Shown in pieces: positions 10,101 through 25,100 of a stretch of DNA of 64,000 nt (its first letter is position 1; each line of letters begins with the position of its first letter). Origin of the DNA: Enoplolaimus lenunculus (taxonomy: Eukaryota > Nematoda > Enoplea > Enoplida > Thoracostomopsidae); the NCBI GenBank assembly GCA_030248215.1, contig JASANG010002673.1:186001-250000 (forward strand), given 5' to 3'. The translations under genes and the position numbers were made by a program. The notes under the pieces were generated by a model. That model searched no databases, was not told where the DNA came from, and was given only the letters and a program-made list of their open reading frames with translations.

Positions 10101-13100
10101 CCCTACAAATCTCTAAGCATCAAAACAATTTAAAGTGAAAACTTTTTTGAAAAACACAACAATAATTATTGCAAAATATCCCTAATTTGCTTAAAAGCTG
10201 AAAATATAATATATTACCTGTCCGTAGTGTGCGGCAACCTGTAAAGGTGTCAATTTTTCGTGCGTTGGATCGTCAACCGGAGCTCCATGATACAACAGAA
10301 TCCGTGCACAGTCTGGATGATCGCCTTGTGCAGCCATGTGTAGTGGCGCTAGACCGCTCTAAAACTTACAATTATACAATTATTACTAGTCATAATGGTT
10401 ACAATTATTTCCAACGCCAACTAAAGACACTGATTTGCATACATTGACTACTGATTTCTTGCAACTACAACGAAGATCAGCACGAAAAAACTAAATCTTC
10501 GAATTACAGAACACATTTCCTCCAACCGAAACACGACCTAAACACAGTGGCGTTAAATCACTGCAAAAAATATTATGCAAAGATTACAAAACAAGAAAAT
10601 GCTATATATTTTTGAGAAAACGATGTTAACTCTAACGTCATTGGTTTGAACAATTGGTGTTCCGGAACATTCAACGTTTCAAATCCGAATACGGAAAGTT
10701 GCATATTCAACTAAGGAACCGTATTTTCAAATGTATGTAGCGCCTGTCACCAGTTGGTGATAGTTCTTGTAGCACATGTTTCGCAATGATTTGCTCTGCT
10801 ACTGCACCAATTTTGAGTTCGATGACTGCAATAGTTCGTGAGTTTAAAAACCTATCACTAACAAACTGGTGATATTTGCAATACACATTTGAGAATAATA
10901 TGGGCCAAGGACTTAAGTTGGAGTTTTTGAGAAGTCAACCACCAGACCGTAGCCCCGATTTCCAAAATCCTGGCTATGCCTCAAATAGGAGGAAGCCTAA
11001 GCAATTCTGCATAAATCTTAGCCAAAATTTAAAATTTGAAACCGTAACACTCCATTCGTATGCTTGAAACCTACAATAAACCGGTACCTTTGTTTGCGGG
11101 TTAACATTTGCTCCTTGTTCGATCAGTCTGTCGACTACACCGTCATGTCCTGACCGTGCAGCGCAATGCAGTGGCGTCAACAAGTCCACCGTTTGAACTT
11201 CTGTATTCGCTCGGTTCGCAAGAAACAAATTAACCAACGCTGTCTTGCCGTATTTCGCTGTAAAAGCACAAGATTATTAAATTCAGCATATTTGCTAATT
11301 TAACATAGCCACATGGTCGTGTTTAGTTAAGCATAGCGTCCATCATGCTGAAGTCTATAAAATGAGGCTAAATTGTGTCCATAAATAAAATTTCAGGCGG
11401 GAATAACCGGAAAATAATTACCCGCTCTCAAAAAAATGGCTCGGGCTCTGCTTTTTCAGTTTCCCAAAACGCTACAAAACTGTACCCAATGAAACTTTTA
11501 CCCAAACCGACTACCTACAATAACTGTCCTACGATAGACTTAAAAAGAGACTGCCAATCTCTGTCGACGAATAAAACATAACTACAATCAACAACAAATA
11601 TACCATTGGCTTGGCAATTATTATAATAAAATATCGTATCGGTCACCTGCAACATGCAATGGTGTAATCGCTTGTCGTGCAGCAATATTAACATTTGCCC
11701 CTCGATCCAGCAGTAAACGCGCCACTGGTTCCGTTCCATAATGAGCTGCGATATGAAGAGGAGTAAACCCTGCCTAAATACAAAACAAGCAAATACTCAA
11801 TACTGCAATTTTTGCTACCAGCAATAAGTTACCGGCTAAAAATTTCAAGCGTGACTCGAATAGGCTTAAATCCCGGATTCGTTTGGAAACGAAACATTTT
11901 TTCTTCAGGTAAACATGAAGAACAACTCTGAGGCGATTCCATTATGAGTTAAACTAGAATTTCTCCTCGTGGAGCACAGTACTAAGTAGTGCTGAACGCT
12001 CAACCAACTCAATATTGCTTACATTTTTTCAGCCCAAGACTGATTAACCCTATTCTAGTTATTGATTTGATTAACCATATTCTAGTTAAAAGTATCAAAA
12101 AATCAAAATCTATTTTAAACTGTACGTACCTTATTTGCTAAATTTGGGCTATAATTATGATCGAGTAACAGCGTCGCCGACCGGACATCGTTTTTCTTTG
12201 CTGCCATATGAAGCGCAGGCAGTTTCGCTCGCGCTTCTTTTGGATCGCTTTCAAGCAGTAACGCAACAACGCGACCGTGGCCTTGTTGTAGTGCGACTGC
12301 AAGCGGTGTGAAACCATCCTGTAACAATCAATAAATAATCGTTCGGCGTCCAGTCACAAAAGAAATTATCAAACATCTACTAGACACACAAACAATGATT
12401 AATATCACTATGTGGGTAGCGGAAACAGGCAAAAAGTCGATGATCTGTATGACAAGAGAACGCAACTGGACACATTATAACGTGTAGAAAACATTCCCCT
12501 GAGCGTGCTGTATTTTTAGCCAACGATCAGCGCTATGTAGTACGTCGCACACCACGGCCTCACAAATACGTGGGGGTAAAGTCAAACCGCAACACGTGCC
12601 CAGCTAGTGGTATACTCTTGTCAAACAGATACTATTCACTCTTCAAAACTAAGCAGAACCGATCAAAACAAAAAATTTTAACCTTAAACACACTATACCC
12701 ACACGATGTAGTTTCAAAATTTTTCCAATTTAACAACTGCGGAGATTGTGTTATAATGCTCTTGCTGTGCCGACTGCTAATGAAACCGGCGTACGCCGAC
12801 GCATGAACCAACCAAAGGCGTAGCCACGATTTCATTTCCAGACGGTATATAAAAATTATTTTAAAGATTTCTTTTTGACTCTAGGATCCAGCAACGTAAC
12901 ACGTCATTATAAACCTGCAAAAGTGTTTTTTCATCATTCCCCAAGTTTCGGGAACGGCTCTTGTACGCTTTCTCTTAAGCTTAAGACTTAGGCAAACGTT
13001 TAGGCTTAGGTTTAAATATTTCTTTTCCGAAACCTAAGCCTAAGACGAAGCATACGTCTGTCGGAACACGGGCGAGTCCATAACAGCCAAGAAAATGAAT

Positions 13101-16100
13101 TTGACTGACAATCAACACAAAACATACTTGAGTTGCCAGTGAAGGATTTGCTTTGTGACGTAAAAGATACGATACCACAGCCTCATGATTTTCTTGAGCT
13201 GCCATATACAAAGGAGTAAAACCGCTCTGAAAACACACCATTAAAACATCAAATTACTTTTATTCAACCGTAAATCAAAACATGGATCGACCGGATATTA
13301 AAGCGCAAATATCAGGTAGATAACCCTTACACAAGATATCCGGTTGATCCTTGGACAAAGGTTCCAATTATGATATCCGGTTGATCCTTGGCCAAAGGTT
13401 CCAATTACAATATCCGGTTGATCCTTGGCCAAAGGTTGCGATTATGATATCCGGTTGATCCTTGGCCAAAGGTTCCAATTACGATATCCGGTTGATCCTT
13501 GGCCAAAGGTTCCAATTACGATATCCGGTTGATCCTTGGCCAAAGGTTCCAATTACGATATCCGGTTGATCCTTGGCCAAAGGTTCCAATTATGATATCC
13601 GGTTGATCCTTGGCCAAAGGTTCCAATTACGATATCCGGTTGATCCTTGGCCAAAGGTTCCAATTACGTCGTGTAATTGCAAGACAGCAACATTTAGAAA
13701 AAAACTACTCAATATACACTAAACTAACTGCTGATTTTTAACAAACCTATACATCTCATGTTTGTAAATATAAGCATTAATATTCCAAAAATTCTAAGCC
13801 ACAACAAATAACAAGCACGATATAGTCACGTTTCCAACAAGGAATTAAATTTACCCAATCAAAAACCAAACACAAGTCTAATATTAGCATGATTCCGGTA
13901 GGAACACGCCGCAGGGTTCCAACAGGAACTAAATTTTGCCGGAACACGAACAGGAACAGGAATTGAATCTTTTTGCAGGAACCGGAACTGGAACAGGGAC
14001 CGGAACTGGAACAGGGACCGGAACTGAATCAGGGACCGGTATTTGAAAATAATTTTCGTCACCGAATTACTGTTGGACATTAGCGACTTGTCAGCTAGCT
14101 ATTTCATCATCAAAATTTGCGTAAACCCATCAGGGACCGACAGTTTATTAACAAAAAATTGAACTAATTGCAAAAACACACGTTTCGAAATGACCAATCT
14201 TTCAAAGACAAAGTTTCCAGTAGTCAAATGATTGTGCATAATTTGCCACAAAACCGAAAACATTCCGCTTCATGCATCTTTGAATACAGGAACAGCAACA
14301 TCAATTAAATTTATGCACGAATTCCGACCGGAACCGGACATCCGGTTTAAACGCTGGAACACGGCTACCGGTAAAATCCTAAAAAGCAACAATTAAGCTA
14401 CCAAATGAAATGACTCACTCTCGACTGAACATTGACGTTAGCTCCGTTCTCGACCAACACTCGAATTACTTCCAACTTGCCAGCAAGCGACGCAATGTGT
14501 AACGCGGTGTTGCCTTTCTGAAACGCAAATACACAAACGAATATTATGCATCATCAAATTGGCCTAAAATGATTTGGCCCGCCTTCCGCCCAATGGAGAT
14601 TTGACCTGGCTATACGGCCATGATACACCGTTATAAAACAGCCTGTTTAACTCGATCTGATGCAAGCGACCATGCTCGGATAAGCCAAATTTATTATATA
14701 AATTTAGCCAATCATGAGCGAGATAATACTACTCTTTGTACAGGTATTTACTTCTAAAAATATACGTATGTAAAACATAAACTGTGCTAGGACACTCACA
14801 TTAATACGTATTCGTACCTAGTAGGGATCGACCGGATATCCGGTTTCGGTTTAATATCCGGCGTAAATCGACATCCGCATCCGATTACGGTATCCGGTAT
14901 AAACCTACCGGGTACCGGATATTTGCGGTTGTGGTTCCAAATATCAAAAAACCGTTTTTACATGTCCAAAATACTGAATATTTTGCAACGACTGCAATTC
15001 CGCACAAGTCAATAGTGCACACTGCCATGGAATAATGAAAAATTCAAGACAAAATTTGATCTTATATCCATAAATACATATTTTTGCACGACTGAAATAC
15101 TTCTCACAGCGCACAAATTTATATCCTATATCGGTTAATATCCGGACCCGGTTCCGGTACAAAATTTTATCATCCGACTCCGACTCCGGTTCCGTCAACA
15201 TTAATATCCGGTCGATTCCTGGTACCCGGGCACTTTCTAGCTTTCACATTGCCTTCCCACCCTTAAAATCAGTACTTACTATATCACTACTCACTATACT
15301 TCTACTAATTTCTGATTTCAATCTGACACTGGGTCGTTATTCACCAACACAACCATAGTAAGGATTTCTTTTCGAGAGCGTACAACCTCGCGCAAAACAA
15401 AGTTTCACCACCCCCCCCGCCCCAGCCGGCGTTTGTCTAAAATTGGTTGCATTTTCAAAATGTTTGCATATTTGAGCTTCTCATGACCTCCCTTGATCAT
15501 TCCACGCCGAAAATAGAATGTTTGAAAACTTCCATTTTTTCTAAACTTCCGAAAATTGTTTTGTCAAAAAGTTATACAAATTATATACATATCATTCGAC
15601 GCAGCTTGCGAATCTGAGTTTAATGGCGTTAAATGTTCTGCAATCAAATGTCTAGCTAACGAGTAGTGGTCAAATATCTGAATGGGCGCCGCCCCAAATC
15701 GTTGGCAGCGAGCCAAATCCGTTATTTGTGGAAATAACTCGTTAGCCAGACGTCTGATTGCAGAAAATTAAACATTTCACCCAGCTAGCTCCATAAGCTG
15801 CGTTGAATGGCATATAGTTAATCTATTTGACAAAAATTTTAGCTCTCAACAGGCGACCCTCGTTACCAAAAAAGGTAGAATTTTTCAAAAATTCAAATTT
15901 GGCCACGGAATGACCAGACGACGTCACGACGAGAAGCTCAAATATGCACAAATTTTCAAAATCCGACCACCATTTTTGGGTAAACACCGGCTGGATGGGA
16001 TAACCAAACCAAAAAGATCCGTTTTCTGACCTCAACAATCGTTCAGAGCGTTATTCTAAAGCCTGTTCAAAGTGCTTGATCCGCCATTTGGTACCACGTC

Positions 16101-19100
16101 CCTGACCACAAATCACTAGTCACCACCAGTTATCGACCTTCCAATACTGCCCCGCAATTGGCCATTCCACACCAGACCCGTAGCCAGCTCTCCGTGCTAA
16201 GAGGGAGGTCAAATTTCTTCAACAGATGCATTCAAGGGTTTTCAATGAATTACAAGCATGGTTGAAAATTTTCAAACGGGAGCCGAAATTTATCCAGGGG
16301 GGGGCTGAATCCCCACTCCCCCCTTGGCCACGGGCCCATTGCACACGAAAATTCTATACATAGGCAATCAAATACTGCCCGTTTTTAATTATATCCACCC
16401 TTGTTTCCCATTGCTGCTACTGCTAAGTACACTTACGACTCAGCTGGGAAAATCGCCAATTGCAATACCACACACATTTCTATATTTAATTATATATATA
16501 TAAATATATATATATTTATATACGTATATTAGTATATATACACGTATATACGATACACGTACATAACACACTGGGTATATTACATATATATACGTCAGAA
16601 AAATAATGCTTACGTAATCAGCTTAATTAGCTTCAACCAAACTAGCAGGGCAGGGTATTATTCTGAAGGTAAATTTGCCACCGTACAATCTAAAACGAAC
16701 CTTTTCAGAAATCCAAATAATATCTTAGGATAATCCTGGGTCCTGGCATGGCAACAGATGATAATATCAAACGCTGCCGCATTTAATAAACAAAACCGAT
16801 TTCTGTCAAACTATCAATCATTATACGCTGTGTGTGTACGCTATCCATGGCCGCAACGAACAATTTGATAAAAAAACATGTTACATTGTCAGGTGGGCCC
16901 GTAGCCCAAACGGTGGGGCAGGCAGGGCTCAGCCTCCCCTGGCAAGGATACGAGTCTCAGTCTCAAGGCACGAAAATTCCTGAGACTCGCGTAGTCTCAG
17001 TCTCAGTCTCAACGGTTTCATTGACACTCCCATCCCTGTGTCGTGGAAAAAATTTTGGCCTCCCCTAGAAAATATTCAACATTTCTTGCAAACCAACAAA
17101 AACGCCTTATATGCCCCTCCTGAAAAATGTTTAGCGCGCCCCACGCCCCGCCCCCCCGGAGCACGGTGAGCTGGCACCGGGCATGGTTGTATGAAAATTT
17201 CAAAACGGGAGGAGCGTCCTGTATTGCAAACCAAAAAAAAATATCTAAAATCACCTTCACACAAAATCAAACAAGGACGATTTTAATCCCTAAAACCCAG
17301 ACTGCGATCGGATATTAATTTACCGGATACCGAACCCGGATACGGATATTGATTTTTTACCGGAAAAGGAACTGGAATCCTGATATTGTATATTATATGT
17401 TAAAATAATTTATTTTTTCGCTGTATTTTTACGCGTGCTCAAGGTTTTCGTCTGTTATAAAATTCATAAAATTGCTGTTGATAAACTGAAATTATATAAT
17501 GCAAAATGCGTTTAACTCAACGCTCGTTTACATACGTTAAAAACAGCTAAACCGCATCAACACGTGAACTTCTTGACTGGCCCAGAAATGTAAACTGCAG
17601 CCAGATATTAAAGTCGCTTACTTGTAAACCGCAATTTAGGTTCGGCACCGCAACCGGTAAATATCCAGTATCCGGTAGGTTTATACCGGATACCATAACC
17701 GGGGACGGATATCAGTTTTTGCCGGATAACAAACCGGAACCGGACATCCAGTCGTATCTTGCTAAAACCGTGCCCACTCCCTGGCTACGCTTACGGCTAT
17801 ACCTTAACCCAGAAATATGATGATTGTCCGGTTCCAGTTAAATACCTGATAAAACCGACATCTTTATTCGGTTCGGTTCCCGTATCCGGTATAAACTTAC
17901 CGTATGCCGGATATTTGCGGTTGTGGTCCCAAATATCATAAAACTACTTTTTACATGTCAAAATACACTAGATATTTTACAACGACAGCAATTTCTGACA
18001 AATTGAAAGTGGACACTGATGTGGAACGAATACTCCACGCCAACAATTCATCTTAAATCCATAAATACATATTTTAACACGACTTAAATACTCCCCAACA
18101 GTGCACCAACTTAGATCCTACATCTGGTTATGATCCAGCTCCGCTTCCGGTACAAATTTTTCACTATACAGCGCCAGTTCCACCAGTATCCGGTAAATTT
18201 ACTATCCGGTCGATCCCTGCCTGCATGTCACAAGCACCTCAACCGCGTGAAAAAAGTTTTCAAAACCCAATCAATTTAGCACAACCGCCTGGCTGGAAAA
18301 AAGGGATAACGAAATAGACCCCCACACACACAAATTTTAACCAGTTTCTCATACTCAAAAACCCAGAACGCTATTTGCCACCGGTAGTTAGTTCCCGTAC
18401 CAAACGACCCTCACTAAATACACTGGCACAGCGCCACATTGGGGCTCCGTCCAAATTACGCTGTTCACTAGCATAAGGGACGCGTGTGCCTGTGCCACGA
18501 ACACGCATTGATACACACAGGTGTAACTCGCTACCGTATCAAAACATCAACGATACGCACCAGTATACATCCCTACAACCTCTTTTTTAGACACGTCAAA
18601 CCTAAAAATACACTACTCTACTACTGCTGCTACATTTAGGCACTGATCTCTGCCTATAATATTTCATGCTTCACTTGAATTAACAATGTTGGCCCGTCGT
18701 AATATTTGAACCATAACGCTAAAATGGTAATATTTTAAGTCGCAAACACGTGATCGAAAACGCTGTTGTCGAATCAAACTTAATGACATTTGTACGTACT
18801 CTACACCGTCAGATTTACGGCTTAGACTACTAACATTCAATTCACGAGAGTGGTTGCCTAAGCTTTAACTTACGCCTTGTCTAAGCCTTAATCTTACACT
18901 TTTGACGTATGCCTAAGCCTAAACATATGCCTTAATCTTAAACTCTTGACGTAAGTGTACTACGTAGCCGCCCCAATTATCTTTCACTAATCCGGTTCCG
19001 GAAGAAAAATCCGCCATTAATTTAATATTTACACTGTCTTGTTCCACTGTATATCTTAGTCACATCAATTGCGTGTGGTTTAACACTACGGGTCAAAACA

Positions 19101-22100
19101 ATGGCACCTGTTTATTCCCCCCTCCACATACGTAAAACCTCCCACATAACGAATCTAAGAACCCTAAATACGCCCAAGTTTAAACCTAAACCTAAACTTA
19201 AGCATGTAATATGTAATGATATACTCTTTTCAGAAACCGGCCCGTAGTCCGGGGGGAGGCGGGCTGGGTTGAATCCCTTTGTGAAAAATTTTTGTCCCCC
19301 TAGAAAATTTCCAACCTTGCTTGTAAGTCAACGAAAACCCTAGTAAGCTCCACTTGACAAAATGTTAGCCCCCTCCTAGCAAGATGAGCTGGCGACGGGC
19401 CTACTCAGGCCACAAGCCCAGCTCGCAGTCACACAACCTCGCAGCTAATTTATCTTAAACTTATACAAAGGATAAATATGTATATGCACAATACATACAT
19501 ACATAAATACATCTATTTATATATACATATATACATCTATTTATATATACATATATAATATAAACATACACATATATAATCATCTGCAAACATGAACGAT
19601 TCCCACTGCACAACAAACTATCCATAACATTCGACGAAAACTGATAAAAACCAGTTTTGTCAACAGACACCAGATCAATACAGCAGCGATTAGCGGCCAA
19701 ACAGCGTACATCACGAATCAAAATTGGCAGTAAAAACTCTCCTGCGATGATTCCCACGTACTGTCTTCGACTGCCGTCTACACGGCAAACACCACGCGAT
19801 TCTATATCAATTTATTCTATATATGGTACGATAACGGGTCCGTAGCCAAGGGGGGACGGGGGGTTGCGGTGGCTCAGCCCCACGTGGACAAAATTTGGCG
19901 CTCATTAGAAAACTTTATAAGCCTCGCTTGTAAGTCAACGAAACCCCTTGTATGCCACTCCTGAACAAATTTTTAGCCCGCCGCCCCCCACCCCCAGCAA
20001 GATGAGCTGGCTACGGGCCTGTATGATAAAAGATAAAAAAAATACGTACTTAAAGTATTTTACCCATATGATTACCACATATCAATATTGCTTACACAAT
20101 GAAGGTCTAAATCCACTGCACATGCTATATATATACGTCGTTAAGATCAGCGGCACGGATCCATAAATTTCAAACGGATGGATTCGCTAAGAGTTTACGT
20201 GCGTCGCAGTAAACCTCACCTCGCGAGCGAGAAGTCAAACGCAAACTTAGGGTTGCGCTATACTTTTGTTGACGTACGGCGGCGCCGTCCGTCATCGAAC
20301 GCTATGACGGCGCCGTACGGGTGACGGACAGCGCGTACGGGTGAAGGACGGCGCCGTACGGGTGACGGACAGCGCGTACGGGTGAAGGACGGCGCCGTAC
20401 GGGTGACGGACAGCGCGTACGGGTGAAGGACGGCGCCGTACGGGTGACGGACAGCGCGTACGGGTGAAGGACGGCGCCGTACGGATGACGGACTGAGCGG
20501 GACGAGTGACGTACGACGCCGGACAACAAGTACAGCGCAACCCTAAGCTGTAAAAAAATTATTAAAAACTACTAAAGTAGGGGCATTTCCCTCTGTACCT
20601 AACAATTTTCCCCGTCAGAAAATTTTCAAATACACAGCATATAGTAAAAAAATTACGTTTCACAACTTTTACCACCCCGTTCTCCGTCAGAAATTTCTAA
20701 TCCACCGCTGCACCCCCATCTCTCCCTACACACCGGTTCCAGATACGACCGTGCCTTCAATGGTTCCACCCGTAACCAAGATATCGCTCCCTATTCCCCG
20801 TGCCTCCACCGATTCCACCCGTAACCACGATATCGCTCCCTATTCCCCGTGCCTCCACCGGTTCCACCCGTAACCACGATATCGCTCCCTATTCCCCGTG
20901 CCTCCACCGGTTCCACCCGTAACCACGATATCGCTCCCTATTCCCCGTGCCTCCACCGGTTCCACCCGTAACCACGATATCGCTCCCTATTCCCCGTGCC
21001 TCCACCGGTTCCACCCGTAACCACGATATCGCTCCCTATTCCCCGTGCCTCCACCGGTTCCACCCGTAACCACGATATCGCTCCCTATTCCCCGTGCCTC
21101 CACCGGTTCCACCCGTAACCACGATATCGCTCCCTATTCCCCGTGCCTCCACCGGTTCCACCCGTAACCACGATATCGCTCCCTATTCCCCATGACTCCA
21201 CCGGTTCCACCCGTAACCACGATATCCGCCCCCCCTGCCTCCACCGGTTCCACCCGTAACCACGATATCGGTCCCTATTCCCCGTGCCTCCACCGGTTCC
21301 ACCCCCATCGCTCCCTATTCCCCGTGCCTCCACCGGTTCCACCGATAACCACGATATCGTTCCCTATTCCCCATGCCTCCACCGGTTCCACCCGTAACCA
21401 CGATATCGTTCCCTATTCCCCATGCCTCCACCGGTTCCACCCGTAACCACGATATCGCTCCCTATTCCCCGTGCCTCCACCGGTTCCACCCGTAACCACG
21501 ATATCGTTCCCTATTCCCCATGCCTCCACCGGTTCCACCCGTAACCACGATATCGTTCCCTATTCCCCATGCCTCCACCGGTTCCACCCGTAACCACGAT
21601 ATCGCTCCCTATTCCCCGTGCCTCCACCGGTTACCACGATATCGCTGCCTATCGCATAACAAAAGCTGCCACAGCGCGTCTATCACCACACTCACTCGCA
21701 CACACACACCGTCGCAATCGATAATAACAGGTTTGTTCTGGCCAAGTGAACGAACGTCTCAGCCGCAGGCAGGCCTCCGCGTTTGAAGCCAGCCACCAAA
21801 ACGGCCATTAAGTCTCATATTTGAAGAACGAAACAAATGACTGAGACGCGTGCGTCGCGTTCATTCGCTATTGTATTGGTTATATAAAAAAACCCGCTAA
21901 ACACTTTCCAAAGACGAACCTCTGTCCGCTTTACGCTACTGTCACTGACAGTTTATGCTAAGAGTGTATGATACGTAGTTTTATAGACAAAACGATGCAA
22001 CTTTAGGTGTTTGTGCGCGGTACAAAACGTATCTACAGCATCCCCTTCTTCTTTATGATGGGGCAGGGTGCAACCGGAATCCGGGTTCCGGTTCCGTCAT

Positions 22101-25100
22101 TTTTTCACCTTCCAGTTCCGGTTCCGGTAAATTATTACCGGAATTAAAGATTCGGGTATTAAAATTTGGTCAGTGGAAATTAAGATATTTTACTTAAAAA
22201 ATGACGATAAAAATTAAATCGATTTTATTTAGTATAGTTTGCAAACCTTGACAGTCGCCGAAAATAAACCATCGAACGTAGAAAATCTTAAATACAGCAG
22301 ATAAAGTGAATTCCTATCTCTAACTAAGGGTTATTTCAACAATAATATTGCAACGGCAAAAAGAAAATTAAAATGCAGGTTCCGGTTCCGTTTCTTGTAA
22401 TTTTTTCAAATTCCGGTTCCAGTTCTGGTAAATTGTAATTCCGGTTGCAGCAACCTAGGGTGGGGGGGGATCGACGGACGCAATAGGAACTATCCGCAAA
22501 GCTTAGATGAAAAACTACAGTTTCGTTTACAACACAAAGCAAAGCATTATAACGGCAAATTGGTGATATTACCTGCGCAACTTTATTCACCCGGTCTCTC
22601 ACTTTAAAATCGGGGGGGGGGGGTCGGCCAAAAACGCAACGCGTACTGAGTAGCTTGTTTTCTACACAGAATGTATATCCAGTTGCATACTCTTGTTAAA
22701 CAGTAATCATACACTTGTTGCTAACACCTACAACGTTTGAAGCGCAAACTCGTAGCCATCTCAACGTTTCTCTGCTCATAATTATTGCGTAACTATGAAA
22801 ATTTATACATTCACAACGAAACGAAACTTTAGCATCACTTATTGAAACAATACAGCCATACATAACTTTGCTGACTCCTAGACCCCTTGTTTCGGGTCCA
22901 AACCATCGAGAGACTCAAAAAACCACCAAGACCGAAACCTGCCAAATAACGAAACTTGCCCCAAGACCGAGACTCCCATCCCTGTTTATCAGTCCGCCCG
23001 CCCCCATCAAACGGTTTCGAATCCGCCGGCTGATCACACGGCCAATTCTCAAATGTTTGACATATTTATAGCATTTGTAATTAATTTCATAGTTTAATTA
23101 TATACGAAATACGCAATGATAGCGTTGCGTTTATGGTATACGTACACACCCGTAGCCAGCTCACGTTGCTAGGAGTGTGGGCGGGGGGCGGCTAAAAATT
23201 CTTCAGGAGGGCCATTTAAAGGTTTTCAACGACTTACAAACAAGATTGATAATCTTCTAGGGGGGGCCGAGGCCAAAATTATTCCAGCCAGTATACATAA
23301 CATATACGCAATATTGCGTTTTAGCTTTAATCAACATGGTTTAAATATTCATGTGGAATCTACGTCAATTGATCTGATCGCCAGCCAACTCGAAAACGCA
23401 CACATTTCGTCGGTTCCGTTAACTTGTCGCCCCACCGCATTTCGGCAACCTAACCCACGTAAGCCTAAGTCAGGCGACTAATTATCGTGCCGACGAGTTG
23501 TCGTGTATACTTACTGATAAGACAACGACTTGTCACACATGATACCAGCCAGTCCAATCAAATACCGACTGGATCAAACATGTTTTTTGTAATTTTTCCA
23601 GTAACTTAGCGTCAACGCCACACACCCGCCTATATCGAAATTGAAATTTCTGTACGAGAGCGCAACGCCGTATATCCCCCAGCTTTAAAAAAACTTGACA
23701 CACGATATTGCAGGGCTATTTTAATTTTACACTACGTATTACGAGTCGTAGTGGGACTACATTGATTGAGCGAAGCTCGAACACGCAATTAAAGTAATAT
23801 GCAAATTAGTTATTAGCTAACTATTCATTTATCGGTTTTTGAAGTTTGTAAGCAATTTACTCAGATTCCTCGCACCAAAAACCCTTCAGTCACCCTAATA
23901 ACTATTGGAATAATTTAAAAAATCCTAATTTTGTCTTGTCAATTAAACTAATATGCAAATCAACTATTAGCTAACTATTCGATTATGTTTCGCTCAATAA
24001 ATATATCTTTTTTTAAAATTCAATCAAAGCCCCATACCATTGGCTCGAATGTATACTTCCTTGTTGAGCCTAAATTATTTTTTATTATGATTTTTAACGC
24101 GTAATAATAATAATAATATATCCATATATATCCGTATATACTTCAAGCTAAATATTTCTAAGAAATATATGGTTTCTTCCTAATGACTGTTTATAGAAAC
24201 ATTTTACATTATAGACGCTTGAACTTGAAACAAACCAATCATAGGCGTATATACATCGACTTTTCGAAAAAAATATTAGATTACGTACGCATAGTTGAAA
24301 TACATACACCAATTTTGGAATGTTTTTGTTTGTATATCAAATTTCGGATCCGGAGCTCCGGTAGTTTATTTTACCGGATCCGGATTCGGATCTTAAAAAT
24401 TGCAGAAATCCGGCCCGGATCCGGATCCGGTCGATCCCTAATATTTTCAACCTGCCACGACCAAACCCTTACTAACCCATCTCTGCCGATGCGAACGATC
24501 CCTTCATATATGCGCTGCTGTTGTATACCAACATACTGCCACCTAAACTTAAAATTACGTAATAAACACGCTGTTATATCCAGCTGTGCAGTGGAAAGCG
24601 ACAAAGTTTTAAATTCTCAACGTTATTTTGTTTTACTTTCATCAATCAACACTGCTGGATCGATCCAAAGTGGGTGCCACCCAGGCCGTCACTCATGCAC
24701 CCCCCCAATCAGGATCAAAATGAAAAAGTTGTACAAATATATAATACATATTGAAATTGTGTTTGGCTTTTGCTCGCAAGCTTTTTCACTGATATGTATA
24801 ATCAGGGTGCAACCGGAATTCTGGTTCCGGCATTTTTTACCTTCCGGTTCCGGTAAACTTTTATAGGAATCAAAAATTCCGGTATTAAAATTTGGTGTGT
24901 GGAAATTAAGATATTTAACTAAAAAATGACGATAAAAATTAATATCCAGCGAAGGTACATTGCGCTTCTGTCGGATTATGAAAATCTAAAACACAGCAGA
25001 TAACGTGAATATCTATCTCGAACTACGGGTTATTTGACCAATAATATTGCAAATAAAATTAAAATGAATTTTTCGGTGGAATGTATTTTTCATTTTCCGG

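Noticed and set aside
13331-13668. Regular 37-bp repeats resembling a CRISPR array
   Set aside because: Units are contiguous without unique spacers and lie in a eukaryotic intron; it is a minisatellite. The same holds for 53700-54410 and 61605-61878.
24183-24866. 227-codon open frame
   Set aside because: Spans decayed hAT-like repeats and AT-rich sequence; no domain, no splice signals, no codon bias.
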